From Rhizonema sp. PD37 (GTDB lineage Bacteria; Cyanobacteriota; Cyanobacteriia; Cyanobacteriales; Nostocaceae), in contig JAQYWO010000022.1 in the NCBI GenBank assembly GCA_029379215.1, positions 1-53,595 on the forward strand: DNA of 53,595 nucleotides. Reading direction: 5' to 3'. The translations under genes and the position numbers were made by a program. Below, in pieces: positions 25,287 through 32,593 of this stretch. Below the pieces are notes generated by a model. The model made no database searches. It saw only the letters and a program-made list of their open reading frames with translations, and was not told the origin of the DNA. Every line of letters begins with the position of its first letter. Within the stretch, counting starts at the first letter, position 1.

Positions 25287-26846
25287 TCACCGAAACCTGC
25301 TTGCCATTCTCTGCCACGCTTCCTCACTGTCAAGAACTTTGCCCTGAGCTTTAATCAAGTCAGCTGCTTTTTCGCCAATCATAATGGTGGGTGCATTCGT
25401 ATTTCCTGTAGTTAAAGTTGGCATAATCGATGCATCGACAACTCGTAATCCGTCAATACCATGTACGCGCAGTTGAGAATCTACCACTGCCATTGAATCA
25501 ATTCCCATTTTACAAGTACCAACTGGATGCCATATTGTCCCTACCACATTGCGAACGTAAGCTTGGAGTGCTTCATCGCTCTGCACATCAGCACCAGGAG
25601 CTATTTCTTCACCACAGAATTCATTGAATGCATCTGTGTTGAACAGCTGACGAATGATTCTCAATCCCCGCACCAACTTTTGCACATCAGATTGACTCTG
25701 GAGATAGTTCATCCGAATACAAGGTGAGTCTTTGGGATCGGTTGTTCGCACAGTGACGCTGCCACGACTATGAGGATTGGTCAAACAAGCTATGATCCCA
25801 AATCCCACCCCTTCGTTGTGAGATTCGGAAGGAACTGATACAAAAAACTGTAAATCAGGCTGCCGATTCAGAGAACCTTCTGTGTGCAAAAACATTCCTG
25901 CTTCTACTCTATTACTAGTTGAGGCAGGTTGCAGATCCTGAGTAGCTCGATGTCCTACTTTAACATAGATGTGATCTTGAAGGTTCTCACCTACTCCGGG
26001 TAAATCAGCAATGATCGGAATATTGAGCGATCGCAAATGCTCTGCATTCCCAATTCCTGAAAGCATCAGCAGTTTAGGGGAATCGAATGCACCTGCTGAC
26101 ACAATGACTTCCTGATTAATATAAACTTGGTGCAGCTTTCCTTGGTGTAGATATTCTACCCCAACCGCACAACTTCCTTCAAACAACAGTCGAGTCACTA
26201 ACGTACCAGTTTGCACAGTCAAATTAGGACGATCCAGAATCGGTAAGAGAAATGCTGCTGCGGCACTGTGTCGCTTACCGTCTTTAATGGTGAATTGATA
26301 CATTCCCGCGCCTTCTTGTTGTGCGCCATTAAAATCGGGATTGATATTATAGCCGATTTGTTCTGCTGCTTCAATAAATCGCTTTGATGTGACTGTAGGC
26401 GCGATTAAATCGCTGACACTCAAAGCTCCATCAACACCATGAAATTGGGACTCGCCTCGCTGCTGGTTTTCCGATTTTCTGAAGTAAGGCAATACATCTT
26501 CGTAACTCCAGCCTGGATTGCCGAGTTCTTGCCAATGGTTGAAATCGTGACGATTACCTCGAATGTAGATCATGGCGTTGATCGAACTGGAGCCACCGAC
26601 GACTTTGCCACGCGAACACAAGATTTTCCGTCCATTGAGGTATGGTTCTGGTTCAGTCCAGTAAGCCCAATCTACTTCAGTTCCCAATAAGCTTTGCCAA
26701 GCTTCAGGAACTTGGATCTCAGGTTTAGTCGCCTGATTGCCTGCTTCAAGTAACAACACGGTTGCTGAGCTATTTTCTGTCAGTCGATTGGCAACCACAC
26801 AGCCTGCTGAGCCAGCACCAATTACTACATAATCGTATTGAGTCAT
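25287..26846 (-). CDS. GMC-family FAD-dependent oxidoreductase (choline dehydrogenase-like)
   Basis: A 519-residue flavoprotein with an excellent ribosome site (AGGAGG five bases before ATG). The N-terminal FAD motif is YDYVVIGAGSAGCVVANRL, GMC signature 1 is RGKVVGGSSSINAMIYIRGN, and signature 2 is GAFDSPKLLMLSGIG. The C-terminal active site is GTIWHPVGTCKMG (catalytic His) and TNAPTIMIGEKAAD. It oxidises a primary or polyol alcohol with FAD; true choline activity is not proven. A TGTCTG-TAC-CAGACA palindrome at 26868-26882 lies just upstream and could be its operator. Confidence 0.9.
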   Translation of the reverse strand: MTQYDYVVIGAGSAGCVVANRLTENSSATVLLLEAGNQATKPEIQVPEAWQSLLGTEVDWAYWTEPEPYLNGRKILCSRGKVVGGSSSINAMIYIRGNRHDFNHWQELGNPGWSYEDVLPYFRKSENQQRGESQFHGVDGALSVSDLIAPTVTSKRFIEAAEQIGYNINPDFNGAQQEGAGMYQFTIKDGKRHSAAAAFLLPILDRPNLTVQTGTLVTRLLFEGSCAVGVEYLHQGKLHQVYINQEVIVSAGAFDSPKLLMLSGIGNAEHLRSLNIPIIADLPGVGENLQDHIYVKVGHRATQDLQPASTSNRVEAGMFLHTEGSLNRQPDLQFFVSVPSESHNEGVGFGIIACLTNPHSRGSVTVRTTDPKDSPCIRMNYLQSQSDVQKLVRGLRIIRQLFNTDAFNEFCGEEIAPGADVQSDEALQAYVRNVVGTIWHPVGTCKMGIDSMAVVDSQLRVHGIDGLRVVDASIMPTLTTGNTNAPTIMIGEKAADLIKAQGKVLDSEEAWQRMASRFR

Positions 26847-27373
26847 GACATCCTCCTGTGTTTGAGCTGTCTGTACCAGACATAATATGTAATAAACAGT
26901 AGCTTGGAATATTCCTTCTATTATCTAAGAAAAATAGTTTAGTTAGGGAAAGATAGTAATCAGTCTCACAATTTTATTCACCCCAAAGAAGACAGGAAAC
27001 AGGAGTGCTGTAAGGAGCGATGCCGTGGAACGCCTTCCTAACAGTCACAATTGTTTTTATCTTACATTGATTTTCGTAAAATGCATTAATTAATACATAT
27101 TTTTGAAACATTTTTTCCAGTATTTTTTGATACTAAATTTTTAAACCCACAAAATTAGGTATTGTGAAACTTAAAGGAGCATATATGTATTGTATAAAAT
27201 CATTGTGAAAATTAAGTGAAATCTATTAAATGATAGAATTTACGCGATAGAATTACTCAAGATTACAAGAGTAAAAATAGTGCTTTAAGGTGCGACTTTT
27301 AATTTTGTAAGCAAAAAACCTAACGATACTCAAAGCCAAAGCTTTAGCCAAAAATATTATGTGGAGGAAATAG
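26847..27373. other. divergent intergenic region
   Basis: The 527 bases separate the GMC gene (-) and the cytochrome c peroxidase gene (+). Apart from the palindrome at 26868-26882 I see AT-rich sequence and no gene. Confidence 0.4.
26868..26882. promoter_or_regulatory. putative operator of the GMC gene
   Basis: TGTCTGTACCAGACA is a perfect 6-3-6 palindrome 22 bases in front of the GMC start, in the promoter/leader region. The form fits TetR- or GntR-type sites; no such regulator gene lies in this window. Confidence 0.5.
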
Positions 27374-29449
27374 GTGAAAAGGACGATACATAACGTAGCG
27401 CTCTTTACGAATGCGCTTCAAGGTGGTCTTGCTCGATTAACATCTAGATTTTCAAAGAGAATTAAAAGGAGCGCGACAATCATCGTGCTAATCGCAACTA
27501 CAGTAATGGCAGGGCATACTGTCGAAGCACAGATCACCACATCTCCTCCGGCTCCACCTTCGCTCAGTAGTGTATCGGTTCCAGGTCCGGATAATAGTGA
27601 ACTCGATCAATTCATTCGGGATAAGACAGCTGCGATCGCCTTAGGAAAAACTCTTTTTTGGGATATGCAGGTGGGTAGCGACGGTATCCAGTCGTGTGCC
27701 AGTTGCCACTTTCATGCTGGAACGGATAGCAGGTCTAAGAACCAGATTAACCCAGGGATAGATAAGATTTTTGACACCGGAAGCGGACCAAACTACCAGC
27801 TGACAAGTGGAGATTATCCATTTCACAGTCTCACAGATCCTAATAACCGATTAGCGTCGTTATCCAAAGATGTAAATGATGTTACTGGCTCTCAGGGTGT
27901 CGAGAATTCTGATTTTAATTCCATCAATCCTGGTAATGCCCAAGACAACACCACCATTCAGCCCGATCCAGTTTTCAATGTTAACGGCACGAATGTCCGT
28001 GAGGTTACATCTCGCAACACTCCAAGTGTGATTAATGCGGTGTTCAACTTCCGCAACTTCTACGATGGAAGAGCTCAAAACGTGTTCAACGGTGTAAATC
28101 CATTTGGGGATAGAGACAAAAATGCCTATATTTACAAAGCAACGGGTTGGCCGAGAGCTAAGCTAGAAAAGGTGAAAATTAGCCTCAAAAATTCGGCAGC
28201 AGCTTCGCAAGCAGTGGGACCACCTCTGACTTCCGTCGAGGAGTCTGGTACTGGTCGTACATTCTCGAATTTAGCTGATAAGCTCGCTCTCAATCAGGGC
28301 TTGGAGCTACCAAGAGAGCATGGGAAAAAGTTACGTGGACTACAACCACTCGGTAAGCAGTTGGTGGCTCCTGATGACAGTGTTCTTGGTAGTTTCAGCA
28401 ACTTTCCTGAAAAAGGCCTGAGGACGACTTACGCAAAGATGATCAAGAGAGCCTTCAAGCCAGAGTGGTGGAAATCTCCTCGGCTAATTAAGATGAATGA
28501 CTCCGGTGACCCAACTATCGTTAATAAATCAGTCAACCAATCAACAGATTCAGACAATATAGTAAATCCCGAGCAATTGTTAACTAAACAGTTCTCCTTG
28601 ATAGATTATAACTTCTCTTTATTCATGGGGTTAGCAATTCAGATGTATGAATCCACATTGGTCTCAGACGATTCGCCCTACGACCAATACCAGTCCGGGA
28701 ACAACAATGCTCTGAGTGCCCAGCAGCAGCAAGGTTTGAACATTTTCCTCAAAAATGGTTGCATATTCTGCCACACAGGAGCAGAATTCACCAGCGCTTC
28801 AGTTTCAAACGTCCAGAAAAATGGACGAATTTCACGTACACCTTTTGGATCTTACGAGGACACTGGCTTCTCTAATATCGGTGTTACGCCTGCCCTGAAT
28901 GACATTGGCGAAGGCGCTGATGACGGTCTGAAGCCGGAGTCACACCTGCTCTCTGAAGCGCGACTTGCCCAACAGGGTAGCTTCCAGACGGTCTTTGGAG
29001 AAGCCCCTAATATTACTCTCGGTCCCAACGATACAGTGAATGCAGATGGATTATTTAAAATACCTGGACTCCGCAATGTGGAGTTGAGTGCCCCATACTT
29101 CCACAATGGCGGACAATTGACCTTACGGCAAGTGGTCGATTTCTATAGTCGGGGCGCGGGAGACGCCAATCCAAGCAAACCTGCACCCCTCCCAGTGCTT
29201 AATCTTAGCGAAGATGACAAAGAGGCGCTGGTAGCCTTTCTCAAGTCACTCACGGATGAGCGAGTCCGATATGAACAAGCACCTTTCGACCACCCGCAGC
29301 TCTTCATCCCCAACGGACATCCTGGAAACCAGAACTCTGTTACCGACGACGGCAACGGGCAAGCTACTGATGAACTGCTGGAGCTCCCTACAGTTGGTCG
29401 TAACGGTCGTGACACCCCTGGAGCCAACTTTCTCGAACAGGAGCAGTAA
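27374..29449 (+). CDS. di-haem cytochrome c peroxidase (MauG/CCP family)
   Basis: A 691-residue protein starting with GTG behind GGAGG. A long basic N-terminus leads to a signal peptide (SATIIVLIATTVMAGHTVEA, about residues 33-52). Two c-type haem sites are present: CASCH at residues 108-112 and CIFCH at 463-467. The C-terminal domain shows the usual GLRNVELSAPYFHNGGQLTLRQVVDFYSRG. Such periplasmic enzymes reduce hydrogen peroxide using a small cytochrome or act in MauG-like oxidation. It is longer than bacterial CCPs (about 330) because of an extra 200-250 residues between the haems. Confidence 0.88.
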   Translation: MKRTIHNVALFTNALQGGLARLTSRFSKRIKRSATIIVLIATTVMAGHTVEAQITTSPPAPPSLSSVSVPGPDNSELDQFIRDKTAAIALGKTLFWDMQVGSDGIQSCASCHFHAGTDSRSKNQINPGIDKIFDTGSGPNYQLTSGDYPFHSLTDPNNRLASLSKDVNDVTGSQGVENSDFNSINPGNAQDNTTIQPDPVFNVNGTNVREVTSRNTPSVINAVFNFRNFYDGRAQNVFNGVNPFGDRDKNAYIYKATGWPRAKLEKVKISLKNSAAASQAVGPPLTSVEESGTGRTFSNLADKLALNQGLELPREHGKKLRGLQPLGKQLVAPDDSVLGSFSNFPEKGLRTTYAKMIKRAFKPEWWKSPRLIKMNDSGDPTIVNKSVNQSTDSDNIVNPEQLLTKQFSLIDYNFSLFMGLAIQMYESTLVSDDSPYDQYQSGNNNALSAQQQQGLNIFLKNGCIFCHTGAEFTSASVSNVQKNGRISRTPFGSYEDTGFSNIGVTPALNDIGEGADDGLKPESHLLSEARLAQQGSFQTVFGEAPNITLGPNDTVNADGLFKIPGLRNVELSAPYFHNGGQLTLRQVVDFYSRGAGDANPSKPAPLPVLNLSEDDKEALVAFLKSLTDERVRYEQAPFDHPQLFIPNGHPGNQNSVTDDGNGQATDELLELPTVGRNGRDTPGANFLEQEQ

Positions 29450-29467
29450 ATTTTCTGTTCCAAAGGA

Positions 29468-29750
29468 TGACCAAAGAAAGGCAGAGGGCAGCTATGCTGA
29501 AGGTAAGAAATTTTTAAAAAGCTCTCTGCCACTTTCTTTTCAAGCCCCTAACTTTATTTATGCAACGCGTGAAAACATGTATTTTGAGTGCATAGCACAA
29601 AATATACTACTTTCATATTTCAAACTCCTAAATGAGCACTCGCTCGCGGGGGAGAGTACTCTCTCCCCAGAGCTTCGCGCGTTATGGGGATTACATAGCT
29701 GCCCGTGACTCATAGCAGCATAGCTGCCTTGCCGCCAAGGGCAGCTTGAC
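29468..29750. repeat. dispersed palindromic element R1, copy A (283 bp)
   Basis: This copy matches 36463-36710 over most of its length, beginning TGACC(A/G)AAGAAAGGCAGAG and ending in GGCAGCTTGAC or GGCGGCTTGAC. Ends are inverted: GGCAGCTATGCTG on the left and CAGCATAGCTGCC on the right. Both copies contain the hairpin GGGGAGAG-TACT-CTCTCCCC. No ORF is conserved between copies, so it is a non-autonomous element. Confidence 0.75.
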
Positions 29751-29930
29751 CTATTAAAAGCTTCCAAACAAATGTGCTAGGGACGTCATTTATCATTGGT
29801 CATCAAGAGAAATGATCTAGAGGCAAACAGCCGTACCCTTCTCGAGAGGGGAGACGCTGCTTATCACGCTTGCTTTAAGGGAGGGGTAGGTGTAACGCCG
29901 TGCGAACGCCTTTACGACTGTGGTCTATTT

Positions 29931-29976
29931 AGGTAAAGTCTAGGGCAGAGAAACTTCTCTTCCGCAGACTTTACCT
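29931..29976. repeat. inverted repeat forming a 46-base hairpin
   Basis: AGGTAAAGTCT and AGACTTTACCT pair perfectly over 11 bp with a second small stem (GAGAA/TTCTC) inside. Its role is unknown. Confidence 0.45.
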
Positions 29977-30180
29977 GAAAATTGCTGTAATATTTCTCTA
30001 CTTGCTGTTGAGGATAAACGAGTGTCCAATCCGAATGGTGCGATCGCCTGTCTGGTTTACCGACGCTCGTAACAGTAATTATCTGTACGGGCAGTCCGAG
30101 AGATAGTAGAGATGAAAAATACAAAATTTCTACATTGTTTATTGCAGGCAAACGAGAAGCGATAAACGTTCGTGTCGTAC

Positions 30181-30281
30181 TATTATAGCGTTTCCTATGC
30201 AACTGAGGTACATCCAAATCTTGTTTGACAAGGTTAGTAGCTTTGAAAACGTACCTCACTAGGTCGGGAATCGCTATAATA
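30181..30281. repeat. MITE-like element, TATTATAGCG ends
   Basis: The left end TATTATAGCGTTTCC and the complement of the right end TATTATAGCGATTCCC match. An inner pair GAGGTAC/GTACCTC extends the fold to about 100 bases. The ends resemble those at 22728-22901. Confidence 0.65.
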
Positions 30282-30543
30282 CTTTCACCTGTTTATAAAT
30301 GAAGCGTGCTTTCAACTTATGGACGCAAGTGCTATATTATCACGATTCAGAAAGTTAAAAATTATGAAGTATAATGAAGTATGGTACTCGTTGCGAGGCA
30401 ATCGATAGTCCTAGTACAGGAACGCTTGCGACCGTGCTGGCTCAGCCCAATTTTAGACAGGATTTGCCCAAGGCAAGAGTGACCACTAGAAAGCTAAACT
30501 TACCTTGTAGCCACTTTACTTATCATCATATGGGAGAGCAATA

Positions 30544-30642
30544 ATGTCGAAGGAAAGAAAAAGCAATAAAGAAGCCAAAAAACCAAAAAAAGATCCCGAT
30601 AAAAAAAAGGAAAAAAAAGACCCAAAGAGATATAACGGTTAG
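30544..30642 (+). CDS. 32-residue lysine-rich small protein
   Basis: A strong ribosome site (GGGAGAG five bases before ATG) precedes a 32-codon frame starting MSKERKSNKEAKKPKKD and ending KDPKRYNG. The SNKEAKKPKK core is a pattern I recognise from a widespread family of very short, highly basic bacterial proteins of unknown function. About half the residues are Lys or Arg, so nucleic-acid or ribosome contact is possible. It lies in an otherwise decayed stretch, but the reading frame is intact. Confidence 0.7.
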   Translation: MSKERKSNKEAKKPKKDPDKKKEKKDPKRYNG

Positions 30643-30760
30643 TGATCCAAAGTCTATGTGGGGGTGCGAATCATTCAAAGTCCCACTGGTCTTTAGGATA
30701 TACGGTCAAGATCTGTATAAGGGACTGAAACCTTCGCCACCACCTCCTTAGTTAATCGTA

Positions 30761-31016
30761 ATGGCAATCAACCAGAGCAAGGAGCTTGCACAACTTACTC
30801 ATTTCAGTCCCTTTTACAAGCACGCGGGTATTTTCCAGAAGTTTTGGTATGCCGCCTCATGCCTACCTTACCCAAGTGCGCGTTTTACAAGCGAAGAGAC
30901 GTTTAGCAAATGGAGAGGCGATCGCACAGGTAGCCCTAGAAATCGGTTTTACTCACCAAAGTCACTTGCACCAACACTTTAAAAGAATTGTTGGAGCTAC
31001 ACCCCGTCAGTATTAA
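30761..31016 (+). pseudogene. AraC-family regulator remnant (DNA-binding domain, frameshifted)
   Basis: Two overlapping frames together give a single AraC-type double HTH. The first frame holds ELAQLTHFSPFY; the second continues with GMPPHAYLTQVRVLQAKRRLANGEAIAQVALEIGF, then FKRIVGATPRQY at the normal C-terminus. Loss of one T near 30846 (a KFFGMPP sequence reduced to KFWY) explains the frame change. The N-terminal effector domain of about 180 residues is missing. It is therefore a dead gene. Confidence 0.8.
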
Positions 31017-31046
31017 CTTATGATGCTGAGTTGTGTTCTAAACTTT

Positions 31047-31372
31047 ATTGGCTTGCGCCTTTGCTAAGGTTGCCAAACATGTTGTAGGAATTGACATTAC
31101 TCCAGCCATGATTGAACGGGCGATTTTACTACAGCACAAGTTCTTACTCAGTAGAGATGGAACTGGAAAAACAGCTACAAGCATCATTTCCCAATCTAGG
31201 TGATGCAGATAAAATTCGGCAGTTATTTTTAGAGGATGTGACAGAGAATCGCTTGGGTGTGAGCAGTTATCGGCTTGGAGAAGCGATTTACTTTGCCTAT
31301 CGTTATATAGTTGTCGGAGAGTTGAATGACACTAGGCGCATTTTAGGAATCGCTTTTCAGTCGTTAGGCTGA
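31047..31372 (+). pseudogene. SAM-dependent methyltransferase remnant
   Basis: One frame reads LACAFAKVAKHVVGIDITPAMIERA, the motif I region of a class I methyltransferase without its usual beginning (the DVGCGTG part is missing). A different frame then holds a C-terminal piece (LEKQLQASFPNLGDADKIRQLFLEDVTENRLGVSSYRLGEAIYFAY). About 120 central residues are deleted and the frame changes near 31112. The last 20 residues do not look like the family. It is adjacent to the AraC remnant, so this is a decayed locus. Confidence 0.75.
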
Positions 31373-31496
31373 ACTTCCACAGGATCGTAAAAGTCGTAGT
31401 TGAACTGAAAATCGAAAATTTATAAAACTCCCATCAATTTTTCGCACACTCATAAATTCCTCACTTTTTTATGGTGAATTGAGTGTTGTATCAACT

Positions 31497-31685
31497 ATGA
31501 CTAGACATATGGTTAAGAAAAGCTGGGCAGTCAAGAGACTCACTTTAAATTTGACAACAGAAGAAACCAGAAAGCTCGAAAATTATTGCGCCAAGACTGG
31601 TAGGACAGCAACTGATGTGGTTCGAGAACTGATTAGAAGGTTGCCGGAGGAGGAAAGTGTACTAGAACGAAGACTTTCATCCTAA
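31497..31685 (+). CDS. small ribbon-helix-helix-like protein
   Basis: A 62-residue protein from the ATG at 31497; an inner ATG at 31509 is equally possible. The sequence VKRLTLNLTTEETRKLENYCAKTGRTATDVVRELIRRLP has the strand-helix-helix layout of CopG/MetJ-type regulators. These usually bind DNA as dimers and often act as antitoxins. No partner toxin gene lies next to it; the nearest neighbours are pseudogenes and MITEs. The C-terminus EEESVLERRLSS is short. Confidence 0.6.
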   Translation: MTRHMVKKSWAVKRLTLNLTTEETRKLENYCAKTGRTATDVVRELIRRLPEEESVLERRLSS

Positions 31686-32040
31686 TGAGCCTTTGATTTT
31701 AACAAGGGAACACCATCGGGCAAAATCAGCTTGTTATCTGTCTATTCTTGCCCTCTGTTCTTGATGAACTTCAATAGTGATGCCTTTAGTCATGGCGGTA
31801 TCGCTGTATCACTTTTTATCGTGAGCGCAAGTTCTAGGACGTCGAGTGAAACCCTTATTATGAGGTCAAATTTCAAAACTTGAGGACTGACATATCATAC
31901 ATGTGTACTATATAATCTCTGAGCTTTTGAGCCATGTCTAACACTCAACGCAGTGAATCTACAACCAAATCAGGGTTGTACGAAACGCATAAAACCTTAA
32001 ATTTCTGCTATGCACATTATGGCTAATTTGTGAGCGTGTA

Positions 32041-32142
32041 TATAGCAATTCTATGTGAGTTGTGAAAATGAAAGTCTTAGATCCCCAACTTCTTGAAGAA
32101 GTCAGGGATCTAGCTTTTCACGAATGATTTAGGATTGTTATA
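32041..32142. repeat. MITE-like element, TATAGCAATTCTA ends
   Basis: The left end TATAGCAATTCTATG and the complement of the right end TATAACAATCCTAAA match, followed on both sides by GTGAAAA. Inside, TTAGATCCC and GGGATCTA pair. The 102 bases therefore fold on themselves. This end type is common in Nostocales intergenic DNA from memory. Confidence 0.7.
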
Positions 32143-32183
32143 AATTCTAAAATTTTTGCTCGACTGAAATTTAAAAGGAGTTA

Positions 32184-32311
32184 AGTAGGTGGGCATGAAA
32201 AATTGTTGTTGAGGTAAGGCAGAAGGCAGAGGGCAGCTATGCTGAAGGGAAGAGAGTTTTAACCAAATTTACGTTTCGTTACATACCTTGAAATTATAGT
32301 GCCTACCTACT
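32184..32311. repeat. MITE-like element R2, copy 1 (TA-flanked)
   Basis: The ends AGTAGGTGGGCA and TGCCTACCTACT are inverted with one mismatch, and both are flanked by TA (32182-32183, 32312-32313). Copy 2 is at 44924-45036. Copy 1 carries about 15 extra bases made of an R1-like sequence (GGCAGAGGGCAGCTATGCTG). Confidence 0.75.
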
Positions 32312-32593
32312 TACTTCTGTTAGTTAATTGCATTGCTATAAATTATCTCGATTGAGTCACGTACATATTTTTCTCACCCTCTGTGATGGATACCCTCTCT
32401 CAGATCAGGGAGAGAAACAGTGTAGGATATTTTTGTATAGCAGACAATTGAGAAATCTTCTATGACTCAACTACATAAAGTTCGCTGGGTAATGATCGAC
32501 GCGGAGACAGACTAGATGGCTGAGAATATCTACCTTTAAGGCTTGATACATTTCCCAAAATGATGTCGTAGAGAACAGCACTGAAAGCCCCTG

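Larger units (their letters stand above)
29450..30543. other. repeat-filled gap
   Basis: About 1.1 kb of non-coding repeats: a 283-bp dispersed element, an 11-bp inverted repeat at 29931-29976 and a MITE-like element at 30181-30281. A 115-codon minus-strand frame (29912-30259) is built partly of these repeats and is not accepted as a gene. Confidence 0.5.
31686..32593. other. repeat-rich gap, no gene seen
   Basis: About 900 bases containing two MITE-like elements (32041-32142 and 32184-32311). The remaining sequence shows no conserved frame. It ends at the MCP gene. Confidence 0.45.

Noticed and set aside
29912..30259. 115-codon minus-strand ORF
   Set aside because: Its sequence is partly built from a MITE-like element and an inverted repeat, there is no recognisable domain and no ribosome site.
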